A stretch of 64,000 bases of DNA from JAJYKC01 sp035545735 (GCA_035545735.1 DASZXS010000063.1:1-64000), one strand, 5' to 3'; shown: positions 9,475 through 17,825, numbered from the stretch's first letter. Notes: generated by a model not told the origin, from the sequence alone. Numbers and translations: made by a program.

Positions 9475-9544
9475 GCGTGCCGCGCTGCTCTCTCCCCTCC
9501 CGGCAATACGGGGCAAGCTTAGAGGATGGGCGCCGGTGCTCGGG

Positions 9545-11059
9545 CTACTGGCGCGCGCCGGAAGCCCCTTCGCGGGAGGCACGGGGCGCAGGCTGCTTAC
9601 GAATTTGCTCGAAATATTGACGGATGTACTGCTGATAGGCGAGCGGCACTTCGTCGCGATCTATTTCTGCGCCGGTGTCGGAATGGGACGCGCTGCGGCC
9701 GGAGTACTGCGTTTTCAATTGCTGGTTTCCCGATGGCACTTCCACGGTCACTTCGCCGGTGACATTCGCGGAGCGTTTGCCGATCAATTCGCTGATTTTC
9801 CCCATGGCGGCGAGTTGCTCGGCGTATTTCGCTTCCTTATTGCCATCCTGAGTGCCGATGCCGCTTTTCGCGTCCGGCGAATCGTTCCGCGCGGCGGTGT
9901 TGTCGCCGGAACGGCCTTTCGACAGCGCCTCGGATTTCTGTCCCGATTGCGCGCCGGACTCACCCTGGGCGTTCGCTTCCTGCGCGCTGTGCTCGGCTTT
10001 ATTGGCAGTCTGAGCGGTGTTACTGCCGGCCTGCCGCTGCGCCCCGGACGGCCCGGCTTCTCCCGTCTTGGACGGTGACGAGCCTTGCTTGCTGGAGTTC
10101 GGCTTCAGCGTGGAAAGCAGGTCGGACATCGCATCCTTCATGCGGTCCATCAAGCCGCGCTGGTTCTGGTCGCTCTGAGAGGCGCCCGGTTTCATGGGCG
10201 TGGACGGTGCCGGGTCGGCTTTGTCGGAAGGCGGCGCGGCCGCCGAGTCCTGCGGAGATTCGTTGGGCAGGGAACCATCGCCCCGCTCCTTCCCGGACGC
10301 TTCGCTCTTGACGCTCGAAGCGGTGGAGTTCTGCGCCGCCGGCGTGGCTTCACCCTGGCCTTCTCCCTCGCGCGTGCCCGCGGCGTCGAGAAGATTGTTG
10401 GCCGCGTCGCGGTTATCGAGAGACGTCGAAGCCCATGGGATCGCCGGAAGCTCGCCGGCGGGATTGGGGGTCTTCCGCTCCGCAACGAGTTTGCGGGAAG
10501 CCTGCGCGTCCGGACGGGCGGCCGCGTCGTATCCGAAAGGCAGATGCACCAGCGGGCTGCTTAGGTCGAGCGTACGGGTGATGCCGTAGCGAAGAAAGAA
10601 TGTTCCTCCAGCGGCCAGCAGCAGCGCCGCCGTTACATACAGGCCGCGGGGCGCCACGAACGGAAAGGCGCGCCGGGCGTCGGCCGCGCGCGCCAAGCTC
10701 TCTGCTTCGCTGCGTTGATGATCTACCGCTTCCCGGTGTCCAGCGGGCGGTTCCCGATCGAAGAAAAACACGGCCGTCGAGAGCGAATCCGGCAGGCCGA
10801 GGCGCCGGTCCAGTTGCTGCGCGGTTTGGTAGGGAGTGCCGATTCCACGACGGGCGCGCCACAGCGCAAAGCCGAGCGCGGCCGCGCACAGAACCACCGC
10901 GAACGGCCATCCGAGCAGGCTCGTGCCCGTGAGGAACGCCAGGATCAGACCGCCAAAAAGGACTGCGGACGCGTCGCCCAAAACGCGAACACTCAAGTGA
11001 ATGTAGAGACGGCGGCGAGCGCGCCGGATCAGGCCTACGACTGCAGTGCGCTGCTCCAC
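9545..11059 (-). CDS. Membrane protein with long disordered region, unknown function (504 aa)
   Basis: Translation starts at a GTG with AAGGCAG about 8 nt upstream. Two membrane segments near residues 27-66 (LFGGLILAFL; WPFAVVLCAAALGFAL) are followed by a short cytosolic loop (QQLDRRLGLPDSLSTAVFF) and a third segment (LYVTAALLLAAGGTFFL). After these comes some 230 residues of Ser/Gly/Ala/Gln-rich low-complexity sequence. The last ~60 residues are ordered again (VTVEVPSGNQQLKTQYSGR, VPLAYQQYIRQYFEQIRK). The overall plan resembles membrane proteins encoded beside BatA/MoxR-type gene sets, but those genes are not here. I cannot assign a function. Confidence 0.75.
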   Translation of the reverse strand: MEQRTAVVGLIRRARRRLYIHLSVRVLGDASAVLFGGLILAFLTGTSLLGWPFAVVLCAAALGFALWRARRGIGTPYQTAQQLDRRLGLPDSLSTAVFFFDREPPAGHREAVDHQRSEAESLARAADARRAFPFVAPRGLYVTAALLLAAGGTFFLRYGITRTLDLSSPLVHLPFGYDAAARPDAQASRKLVAERKTPNPAGELPAIPWASTSLDNRDAANNLLDAAGTREGEGQGEATPAAQNSTASSVKSEASGKERGDGSLPNESPQDSAAAPPSDKADPAPSTPMKPGASQSDQNQRGLMDRMKDAMSDLLSTLKPNSSKQGSSPSKTGEAGPSGAQRQAGSNTAQTANKAEHSAQEANAQGESGAQSGQKSEALSKGRSGDNTAARNDSPDAKSGIGTQDGNKEAKYAEQLAAMGKISELIGKRSANVTGEVTVEVPSGNQQLKTQYSGRSASHSDTGAEIDRDEVPLAYQQYIRQYFEQIRKQPAPRASREGASGARQ

Positions 11060-11112
11060 GGATAATCTGCCTTGATTATGACATTACTGGTGCTAAATGG
11101 CTTCACACGAGT

Positions 11113-11118
11113 TATGCT
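11113..11118 (+). promoter_or_regulatory. -10 element TATGCT, probably leaderless start
   Basis: TATGCT ends 6 nt before the GTG start at 11125 and there is no Shine-Dalgarno sequence. This geometry puts the transcription start at or next to the start codon. Confidence 0.4.
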
Positions 11119-11124
11119 GGCGTT

Positions 11125-11979
11125 GTGACTCGCCGCGAAATCCTCCTGAGCAGCGCGCTCGCCGCGATGGCGAAGGCGCAAACCCCTCCGACCGTTCGCT
11201 TCGGCGTCCGCTCCCCTCTGCCTGAGACCGGGCTTAGGGAGCGAGCCAAACTTGTCGCTTCGCTTGGCTTCGATGGAATCGAGCTGGGGCACGAATGGGT
11301 TAACCAGCCGCTTCCGGAAATTCAGAAGATGCTCGATGGGACGGGGGTCGCAGTCAGCGCAATCGTCGGCTCCATCGGACTGCTCGATACCGACCCCGCG
11401 AAGCGGGCGGAAGCCGTCGTACTCGACCGGAAGCGCCTGGAGATGGCCCGCGCCCTGGGAGCGGGGTTCCTCATTGAGGTGCCGGTGTTCGGCCCCAACA
11501 AGTTCGCGGCGCAGGGCATCCCCGATGCATGGAAGTATGAAGAAAAGCTGGTGGTGGAGGGACTGCGCCAGTTGATTCCTGACGTGCGGCGCACGGGCGT
11601 GACCATTCTTCTGGAGCCTTGCAACCACAAAGAGACGCATTTCATGAATAAGCAAAGCCAGGCCGCGGAGATGATCCAGGCGGTGAATGCGCCGGGCTTC
11701 AAGACTCTTAGCGATTTCTACCACATGCAAATCGAGGAGAAAGACATCGGCGTCACTCTCTCGAAATTCGGCCGCTACACCGGCTATGTTCACCTTGCCG
11801 ACGGGACGGCGCGCACCGAACCCGGATCCTTGCCGTTCGATTACCGCCCCGGCTTTCATGCGTTGAAAAAAGCCGGCTTCCACGGATGGCTGACCATCGA
11901 GTCCAAGCCCACTGACGCCCCGGCGCCGGCGCTGGCGCGAGCGCTCAAGTATTTGAAGCGCCAATGGGCGGAAGCCTGA
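11125..11979 (+). CDS. Exported sugar phosphate isomerase/epimerase-like protein (284 aa)
   Basis: The protein is a xylose-isomerase-like TIM barrel (AP endonuclease 2 family): SLGFDGIELGHEW, the metal-ligand region ILLEPCNHKE, FYHMQIEE, YVHLADGT and WLTIESKP. The N-terminus (TRREILLSSALAAMAKAQ) has a twin-arginine-like pattern, so it may be a Tat substrate. The GTG start at 11125 is preceded by a -10 element but no ribosome site. Members isomerise or epimerise free sugars or sugar acids, but the substrate cannot be read from sequence. It is convergent with the alpha/beta hydrolase gene, the two stops being 3 nt apart. Confidence 0.85.
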   Translation: MTRREILLSSALAAMAKAQTPPTVRFGVRSPLPETGLRERAKLVASLGFDGIELGHEWVNQPLPEIQKMLDGTGVAVSAIVGSIGLLDTDPAKRAEAVVLDRKRLEMARALGAGFLIEVPVFGPNKFAAQGIPDAWKYEEKLVVEGLRQLIPDVRRTGVTILLEPCNHKETHFMNKQSQAAEMIQAVNAPGFKTLSDFYHMQIEEKDIGVTLSKFGRYTGYVHLADGTARTEPGSLPFDYRPGFHALKKAGFHGWLTIESKPTDAPAPALARALKYLKRQWAEA

Positions 11980-11982
11980 CCT

Positions 11983-13299
11983 TCAGGTAGCCTCGATGAC
12001 CGAGGCGAAGGCGTAAGTCACGGTGGCATTGGTCACGTCGCCATGATCGCGGATCAAGCCGCCGGAGCCATCCAGGCATTCGACCTTCGCCGGATGAAAT
12101 TGATAAGGATTCCCGACCGCATGCAGCGGTCCGCTCTCTGCTTCCGGTGTTTTTTGCGCTCCGTTGCGGCCAATGCCTCCATAGGCGTCATTCGCGTCGC
12201 CGATTTCCTGTACGCTGTCCCCGGCAAGGCGCGACGCGACGGCATACACCCGGCCGACCACGGTGTCCTGCGCGGAAAACGTAGCGATCAGCGGTCCGGC
12301 CACTACGCCGCTCTCGACCACCTCGCGGAAGAAACCGGCCACGCCTTTCCCGTTGTTTGGACTGAATCCATAGTGGGAGAACGCCGCCTCCAGCAGGGTT
12401 AACGATTCCACGCGATGATGCGTTTCCGCCAACGACTTCGCGCAACCGGCCATCAGACGCCCGCCCAGGCTATGCCCGACCAGATGAACCCGGATCCCCG
12501 GCCGCGCGGCCGTTAAATCGCGCACAGCCTGCGCAACCCCCGCCGCACCGACAGCGCCGGAGCGGTTCTTCATCAAGTACCAGGTAGTGAGATTGAGAAA
12601 TTGCCCGATTCGTCCGAAGATGGAGCCAAAGAAGGAACCGATGCCCTGGGTGCCGCCTTCCCCATCTCCCGCGGGGGCGTCCAGCGAGAGCGTGCCTCCT
12701 TCGGAATCGCTGTTTCCTGAAGGGACGATGATCGGGACTTTGAGCTTATCGAGCAGAACGGAGCCTTCCGTGGCGCGGATACGGTCGCCCCCCTCGGTGG
12801 GATCGTCGGGCGCGCCTTCGAGAATCGACAGAACTTTGCTGACAAATTGATCCTGCGCGCCGGCGCTGTCTCCTATGCCCTCCAGCAAGGCTATCGCCTC
12901 GTCGAGCTTCGCGCGTTGTTCCGGAACATCCAGCGCGGCTTTCAGATCTTCGATCTGTGCGCGAACCGCCTCTTTCCCGGCCGTTTCGGCATCCACCGCC
13001 TGCACCGTGCCGTCGCCGAAACTCTCCTGAAACGGCTTCGACGGCCAGTAGATTCCGGCGAAGGTGTGCGTCCGCGCGGCCGCGATCGGGAAAGCGCCGC
13101 TCGTCAGATGATCGCGAAAGGTGGAGAGAAAGCGATCGTACAGGCTGGTTGCATCGTTCTCGTCATTGCGGAAGCCGTGCGCGATCAGAATCACGTCGCC
13201 GTCCGCGGCCTTTACCTCATCGAGAGACGCCGGGTCCTGGAGCGTTCCACCGGCATCAAAGTGCAGTCTGGCGAAGTTGAATCCGTGTCGAGATTCCAT
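11983..13299 (-). CDS. Alpha/beta hydrolase (lipase-like), partner of the subtilase
   Basis: A serine hydrolase of 438 aa with nucleophile motif GHSLGG (Ser277) and an early HGFRN oxyanion-type loop (residues 41-45). A long insertion between them (about 100-255) is Asp/Gly-rich and contains a hydrophobic patch (FFGSIFGRIGQFLNL) that could contact membrane. There is no signal peptide. The ATG at 13299 is chosen because GGAGG lies 4 nt upstream. The frame extends to 13896, but that part lies inside the protease gene and encodes Arg-rich nonsense. The gene follows the subtilase by 20 nt, so the two form an operon. The substrate (lipid or ester) is inferred only from the fold. It may be an effector enzyme of the TIR island. 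Confidence 0.85.
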   Translation of the reverse strand: MESRHGFNFARLHFDAGGTLQDPASLDEVKAADGDVILIAHGFRNDENDATSLYDRFLSTFRDHLTSGAFPIAAARTHTFAGIYWPSKPFQESFGDGTVQAVDAETAGKEAVRAQIEDLKAALDVPEQRAKLDEAIALLEGIGDSAGAQDQFVSKVLSILEGAPDDPTEGGDRIRATEGSVLLDKLKVPIIVPSGNSDSEGGTLSLDAPAGDGEGGTQGIGSFFGSIFGRIGQFLNLTTWYLMKNRSGAVGAAGVAQAVRDLTAARPGIRVHLVGHSLGGRLMAGCAKSLAETHHRVESLTLLEAAFSHYGFSPNNGKGVAGFFREVVESGVVAGPLIATFSAQDTVVGRVYAVASRLAGDSVQEIGDANDAYGGIGRNGAQKTPEAESGPLHAVGNPYQFHPAKVECLDGSGGLIRDHGDVTNATVTYAFASVIEAT

Positions 13300-13303
13300 A
13301 ATG

Positions 13304-13308
13304 CCTCC
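13304..13308 (-). promoter_or_regulatory. Ribosome-binding site GGAGG that fixes the hydrolase start
   Basis: GGAGG on the minus strand lies 4 nt before ATG 13299 and just inside the gap after the subtilase stop. It decides between this start and the longer open frame. Confidence 0.7.
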
Positions 13309-13319
13309 GTTTTTGTTTT

Positions 13320-14966
13320 TTAGACGGCTTGCAGAACTTTCATCAGATCCACCAGCCCGGCGCCCTGAAATTTGCGCTCGCGGCGGAGATCGACCGAATT
13401 GCCAAGAAAGAACTCTTTGACGCGCTCGGGCTCGCCAATGAATTCCCGCCTCACGGACAGAAAGGCGGCGATGGCCCCGGATACGTGCGGCGCGGCCATA
13501 CTGGTGCCAGTTTGTTCGCAATAGAGAACGGGAAGGGAATTGCCGCTCGCATCCTTTACGCTCTGATATTTCCGCGCTTCCGCGCCCGCGGCGCAGGAGA
13601 TGATCCGCTCGCCGGGCGCTACGAGATCGGGCTTCATCCGTCCGTCTCCGGTAGGTCCGCGCGAGGAGAAATACGAAACGCCGTAGCGATGCGGCATATC
13701 GCGATGCGTTGAGCCGACCGTAATTGCAAGCTCCGCGTTGCCGGGGTCGGTGATGGTGAGGTCGCTGAACCGGGACTCTGCGGCTCCGGATGCCGTAATG
13801 AAAGACGAATACCCGGAGTTTCCCGCTGAAACCACCACGGAGACGCCACTTTTCACCAGGCGGTTCACTTCGACGCAAATGGGGCTTTGCCCGCAACCGA
13901 ACCAGCGCGGATCAAAATCGTATCCCAGGCTCATATTCACGCCGTGAATCAAAAGCCTCTTGCCATTCTGATTCCACTGTTGAATTTGATCGATGGCGCG
14001 TAAAATCCAGCTCACCTTTCCTTGCCCGGCCACCTGCCGGATGCCGGTGGTTTCATCATTCACCGTCCTGTCGGCCACCACCTTCAGGCTCACCAGCTTG
14101 CACTTTGGAGCAACGCCGCTGATGGAGCGCAGAATATCGCGCTGGGCCAGGGCGGCCCCGTTCGCTTCATTCCGCACTTCACTCCCGGCCACTGCTTCGC
14201 CCTCCGGGTTCTTCGAGGCCCAATATCCCGCGATGATGCCCGCAACGTGCGTTCCGTGACCGAACTCGTCCACCAGGGCGCCGTTTTGAAGTGGAGTGAA
14301 ATCGGTGTGCAGGAGCGGCAGATCGATTTGCAGGCTATTAAAAGCTCCGATGGGCGAGTCCGCGGGCTGGAAGTGGACATGCGTGCCCTGAATGCCCGAA
14401 TCGAGCACTGCCCAGACGATGCCGTCGCCCAAGGCGCGGAAGGAACGCTGTGCCGCGTCCGCCTTGATCGTGGAAATGGAGTTCGTCAGGCCGGCATTCA
14501 CATCGGTGTCTTCCCAGATGCGAAACACCACGGCGCCGCCGGGGCCATACTTCGCGGTCAACTCGCGCGTTTCAGCCGCAAGCTGCAAAATCTGAGTCTT
14601 GGTGAGGCACGCAAAGCAATAGTGCGAGACAGTCGCAAAGTTGACGCGCCACTCCTCGGAGCGCTGCCGGACCAAAACGAGAGCGGCGTCCATTCCATCC
14701 TTGTAAAGCTCGTTCAAGGAAATGATTACGTCGAACTTGTGATCCGGCTCAGCCTCCTGCACTTTTGAAAGCAGCGGCTCGGTGACCAGGGAGCGCATCA
14801 TATTGATGCGTAATTCATCCCGCCGGTTGGCGTCGTCCTGCTTGCTTCGCTCGGCCGCTACGATCACCGCCTCGCGGCGGATCTGGCTGTGTGGATTGCT
14901 GGGTTCCGGACGCTCCGGTTCCGGAGCCTGCGGAGCGGGGTTGGGGGGCGATTTATCGTCTGCCAT
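13320..14966 (-). CDS. Intracellular S8 subtilisin-like serine protease (548 aa)
   Basis: The complete S8 triad is present: Asp189 in WAVLDSGIQG, His237 in FGHGTHVAGI and Ser489 in GTSMAAPHVSGA, with oxyanion Asn383 in SAGNSG. Residues 77-160 look like an I9-type prodomain or inhibitor (FDVIISL, CLTKTQILQLA, VVFRIWEDTDV). The first ~50 residues are Pro/Glu-rich. No signal peptide is present, so the protease probably acts in the cytoplasm. ATG 14966 is preferred to an in-frame TTG at 14975. It is followed after 20 nt by the alpha/beta hydrolase and is divergent from a TIR protein across 134 nt. A cytosolic protease next to TIR and SLOG genes suggests proteolytic activation in a conflict system (inference). 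Confidence 0.9.
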   Translation of the reverse strand: MADDKSPPNPAPQAPEPERPEPSNPHSQIRREAVIVAAERSKQDDANRRDELRINMMRSLVTEPLLSKVQEAEPDHKFDVIISLNELYKDGMDAALVLVRQRSEEWRVNFATVSHYCFACLTKTQILQLAAETRELTAKYGPGGAVVFRIWEDTDVNAGLTNSISTIKADAAQRSFRALGDGIVWAVLDSGIQGTHVHFQPADSPIGAFNSLQIDLPLLHTDFTPLQNGALVDEFGHGTHVAGIIAGYWASKNPEGEAVAGSEVRNEANGAALAQRDILRSISGVAPKCKLVSLKVVADRTVNDETTGIRQVAGQGKVSWILRAIDQIQQWNQNGKRLLIHGVNMSLGYDFDPRWFGCGQSPICVEVNRLVKSGVSVVVSAGNSGYSSFITASGAAESRFSDLTITDPGNAELAITVGSTHRDMPHRYGVSYFSSRGPTGDGRMKPDLVAPGERIISCAAGAEARKYQSVKDASGNSLPVLYCEQTGTSMAAPHVSGAIAAFLSVRREFIGEPERVKEFFLGNSVDLRRERKFQGAGLVDLMKVLQAV

Positions 14967-15046
14967 GGGCTTCAAAAGTCAGTCTGGAGCGCCGGGCGGC
15001 TCGGGACCGCTGGCGAAATGAACCAGTGTGCTCTCACGAGTCTAAT

Positions 15047-15059
15047 ACTACTGGGTAGT
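15047..15059. promoter_or_regulatory. Inverted repeat in the divergent protease/TIR promoter region
   Basis: ACTAC-TGG-GTAGT is a perfect 5-bp inverted repeat placed between the divergent subtilase and TIR genes. A TATTAG -10-like hexamer on the minus strand adjoins it. It may be an operator coordinating both directions, but it is short. Confidence 0.3.
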
Positions 15060-15100
15060 GATCTTCGCACGGAATTTGATACAGAATACAGACAACAGTT

Positions 15101-15985
15101 ATGGCCAACCTGTTTATTAGCTACCGGCGGGAAGACAGCGCGCCTTATGCCGGCCGCCTTTCGGACCGTTTAGGCGCGCTGTTTGGTCCCGAGAGCGTGT
15201 TTCTGGACGTCCAGGACATACATCCGGGCCAGGATTTCGAAGACGCGATTGCACGGACCATCGCACAATGCCACGTTCTGCTGGTGGTGATCGGCCCGGC
15301 CTGGTTGAGTGTTCTTCAGCAAAGGGCGGCGCAGGCAGGCGTGAGCGACTACGTGCAGACCGAGATTACCGAGGCGCTGGCGCGAAAGCTGCCGGTGATT
15401 CCGGTGCTGGTGGGCGGCGCTCAAATGCCGGCGTCCGCGCAACTGCCCGAGGCGCTGCGTTCCCTAGCCCGCTACCAGGCGGTGGAAATCCGGAGCAACA
15501 ATTTCGAGGAGGATTTCCAGCACCTGGCCGGCACATTACGGACAACACCCGGTTTCGCCATGAAGACCCAGGCGCGGCGCGGCCGGGTCCTGTGGTGGGC
15601 CGGCGGCGCGGCTGTTCTCGCCGCCCTCGCGGTTTTCTTTGTGCTGACGCTGCGCGGTCCCGTCATTGATGGCGTGTGGCTCGCCGAGATGCATAAGAAA
15701 GGACAGCCGGCGTATCATGTGCGCTTCCGGTTTGTGACCTCGGGACGCCTCCTCACCGGCACAGTGGAATATCCAACCGGGCAAGGCGTAATTCAAAATG
15801 GCTCGGTCACGGGCCAGAGATTTACATTTGAGACCGTCCACACGCCGCAATTCGATTCGACGCCCGCGCTATCCCGGTTTACCGGACAGGTTGTCCGCAA
15901 TCGCACTCTACGGCTGACGTCGGTTGATAACGCGGGGATTGCGACGGGAACGGCAAATCGACCACCGGCATCCGGCGCCCGCTGA
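15101..15985 (+). CDS. TIR-domain membrane protein with C-terminal beta domain (294 aa)
   Basis: Residues 2-150 form a TIR domain (LFISYRRED, SVFLDVQDI, HVLLVVIGPAW, LPVIPVLVGG). The candidate catalytic Glu is E88 in QTEITEAL, the position of the NADase glutamate in TIR domains. A membrane segment spans about 162-184 (WWAGGAAVLAALAVFFVLTL). The C-terminal ~105 residues are beta-rich (IDGVWLAEM, YHVRFRF, LLTGTVEYP, SVTGQRFTFET), like small lipocalin-type barrels. Orientation is expected to place TIR in the cytoplasm and the beta domain outside. It is divergent from the protease operon and convergent with the SLOG gene (13 nt gap). The function is probably signalling or NAD cleavage in a defence setting, inferred from the domain. 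Confidence 0.9.
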   Translation: MANLFISYRREDSAPYAGRLSDRLGALFGPESVFLDVQDIHPGQDFEDAIARTIAQCHVLLVVIGPAWLSVLQQRAAQAGVSDYVQTEITEALARKLPVIPVLVGGAQMPASAQLPEALRSLARYQAVEIRSNNFEEDFQHLAGTLRTTPGFAMKTQARRGRVLWWAGGAAVLAALAVFFVLTLRGPVIDGVWLAEMHKKGQPAYHVRFRFVTSGRLLTGTVEYPTGQGVIQNGSVTGQRFTFETVHTPQFDSTPALSRFTGQVVRNRTLRLTSVDNAGIATGTANRPPASGAR

Positions 15986-15998
15986 CCCCGCAGGGCCG

Positions 15999-16535
15999 CT
16001 ACCGTGTGAGAATCTCGAACACCGGCATTCCCAGATTCCGCGCGTTGTCGCCGAATTCTCCGGTGAGGTCGCAGCCCGGCTTTGGCGAGCCCTCCCAGAT
16101 CCGAACCGCCGACCCAGGTTGCCCCAGGCTCCTCTGGAGCCTGAGCGCGGAATCGAGAATGGCGTGGTTGACTCTCCGGTACGCCTCATCGCTTTCCGGC
16201 TCGTCGAGCACCAGCAGTCCACCTGAGGCTTCCACACCGTCGAGGATTTCATCGTAGAGCGGGCCCCAATCGCCGGGCCGGTCGGTGACAGAACTGCGGC
16301 GGAATTCCGCCCGCCCGTAGGGAAGGACAATCTGCAGTCGAAGTCCCAGGGCACGGGCTTCGGAGAGGGCGATCAGGTCGGCGCCGCAAGCCGCGGAGCT
16401 GACGAGGCAGGTGACGCCGTGCGATTCCAACAGGGCCTTCACGCGTCGGCGAACCATCGGCACGTTGCTCAACGGGAAAGATGGACTCCCGGAGCCCTCA
16501 CCGTCAATCCGCCGGCCGGCCGCAGACAGAATCAT
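15999..16535 (-). CDS. SLOG-family nucleotide-binding-type protein (178 aa)
   Basis: The pattern is that of a DprA/LOG-like Rossmann (SLOG) domain. After a first strand and loop (ILSAAGRRID) comes FPLSNVPMVRRRVKALLE, then the glycine-rich SSAACGAD element (46-53), LRLQIVLPYGRAEFRRSSV, DRPGDWGPLYDEIL, and a late GGLLVLDEPESDEAYRR. SLOG domains bind nucleotides; in Thoeris the SLOG domain of ThsA senses a cyclic ADP-ribose variant made by the TIR protein ThsB. Here the domain stands alone, without a fused SIR2 or membrane effector. The ATG has GGAGA 8 nt upstream and lies 12 nt after the stop of the TIR-TPR gene, so the pair is translated from one mRNA. A sensor of a TIR product is an inference. 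Confidence 0.75.
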   Translation of the reverse strand: MILSAAGRRIDGEGSGSPSFPLSNVPMVRRRVKALLESHGVTCLVSSAACGADLIALSEARALGLRLQIVLPYGRAEFRRSSVTDRPGDWGPLYDEILDGVEASGGLLVLDEPESDEAYRRVNHAILDSALRLQRSLGQPGSAVRIWEGSPKPGCDLTGEFGDNARNLGMPVFEILTR

Positions 16536-16547
16536 CCGATTCGTCTC

Positions 16548-17819
16548 CTACTGCACGCTGATCGCGTTACGGATGAGCGCCGCTTGCTCCGGCGTAGCTT
16601 TCAAACAAACCAGCAGGCTCTCGGCCTCGGCCAAAGTGGTTTCATGGCTGCCGGATTCCGACGGCGCTCCGCTCACGGCGGCTTGATAAAGCGCGGCGGC
16701 CTGCGCGTAGTTGCCTTCCATGAGTTGCACCTCGGCAATCGTGGCGGTCCGCCAGTAGTCGTTGGGGACCGCGGTTGTTCCAACGATCTGTTCCACCCGC
16801 GCGGCGAGTTGCTTGGCGGTTTCGGTCTCTCCGAGCAGTAGACTCTTGGCGGCCGCGTTGATACCGGTGTAATAGTTCTTCGGTGCGGCTTCAAAGGCTT
16901 GCCGGTAGAGGGCACGCGCCCGGAGCAGATACAGGCGGTCGTTGGTTTGCTTGTAGCGGTCCATCCAGGTGCGCGCGTAGATGCCGAGGCTTTCCGGATC
17001 GATTTCTCCGGCAGCGTAAAGGCGGCCCAGGACGATTTGAGCCTTCTGCCAGTCGCCCCCGCGGCTCATGGCGAGACCGGTCAACTGTTGCGGGCGCAGG
17101 GCGCGGGGAAACTGGCGCGTGACATCGGCGAGAACTTTCAGCGCTTCTTCGGTGTGCTCCAAGGCGATCAACGATTCCGCGGCTTCGCAGGCCAGAGCCG
17201 GAGAGCTTTTCCAGGCAAGGCTGTCGGAGGAGCAGAGCGCCTGGATCGTGGCGACATCGCCGGATGCGCGGGCGGCCCGCAGCGTCAACTGGTCGTCCCG
17301 GGTGGATTCGTCAATTTGCTCGGCCAGCGCGATCGCGTCCGGTGGAAGCGGCTCGCCGGAGAGTCCGTATAGAAGCCGGAGCAATCCGCTGCCTCCCGGT
17401 CCTTCGCGCTGCTGGGCAAAATCCACATAAATTTTGCCGCTGGCGAAGCCCGGGAGAGGCTCGGCATCGAGCTTCGCGATCACGTAACGGAACCCGTTTC
17501 CCTGGTTCTCTTTCCCTTCGAGGGTGTTGAACTCCTTCATACACCAGGCGCTGTCGTCGTAGTCGCTCGACCACATCATGATGGCCGAAGCGCTCCGGTC
17601 CAGTTCTTCTCCCAGCGTCAGCGCGAGCGGGGCGGCTGCGCTTAACACGTACTGGTCCAGAAACACCGAATATCCCAACTGGCGCAAGACATCGTAGAGC
17701 TGCAATACCCACCCACGATCCACCGAGCGATAGCTCAGGAAGACATGCCAGCTCTGGGAAGCAGCCAGGGGCTGCGGTTTCGGCGCGAACGCGAGCCACT
17801 TCTGGAGCAGCGAATCCAT
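16548..17819 (-). CDS. TIR-TPR protein (423 aa)
   Basis: The TIR domain covers residues 23-145 (WHVFLSYRSVDRGWV, YSVFLDQYVL, SASAIMMWSSDY). It has the classical SAWCMKEF motif, whose E96 is the likely NADase catalytic residue. The rest is helical TPR-like repeats (about 175-410), including RLYLLRARALYRQAFEAAPK and YYTGINAAAKSLLLGE. That stretch resembles the TPR-S/TRAFs-binding-like domain found in bacterial conflict proteins, where it is thought to act as a sensor. There is no signal peptide or membrane segment, so the protein is cytosolic. It heads a two-gene operon with the SLOG protein. A TACACT element lies 6 nt before the ATG. It is divergent from the TIR-FGE gene. Confidence 0.9.
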   Translation of the reverse strand: MDSLLQKWLAFAPKPQPLAASQSWHVFLSYRSVDRGWVLQLYDVLRQLGYSVFLDQYVLSAAAPLALTLGEELDRSASAIMMWSSDYDDSAWCMKEFNTLEGKENQGNGFRYVIAKLDAEPLPGFASGKIYVDFAQQREGPGGSGLLRLLYGLSGEPLPPDAIALAEQIDESTRDDQLTLRAARASGDVATIQALCSSDSLAWKSSPALACEAAESLIALEHTEEALKVLADVTRQFPRALRPQQLTGLAMSRGGDWQKAQIVLGRLYAAGEIDPESLGIYARTWMDRYKQTNDRLYLLRARALYRQAFEAAPKNYYTGINAAAKSLLLGETETAKQLAARVEQIVGTTAVPNDYWRTATIAEVQLMEGNYAQAAALYQAAVSGAPSESGSHETTLAEAESLLVCLKATPEQAALIRNAISVQ

Positions 17820-17825
17820 TCCAAA

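Noticed and set aside
8191..9522. 443-codon open frame antisense to the multihaem cytochrome
   Set aside because: The opposite frame carries seven CXXCH motifs and a signal peptide, which is decisive.
11035..11964. 309-codon minus-strand frame opposite the epimerase-like gene
   Set aside because: The plus-strand frame shows the TIM-barrel metal motifs and a Tat-like signal; the antisense frame shows nothing.
13300..13896. 199-codon N-terminal extension of the alpha/beta hydrolase
   Set aside because: It lies inside the protease gene, is Arg-rich, and a good GGAGG ribosome site supports ATG 13299.
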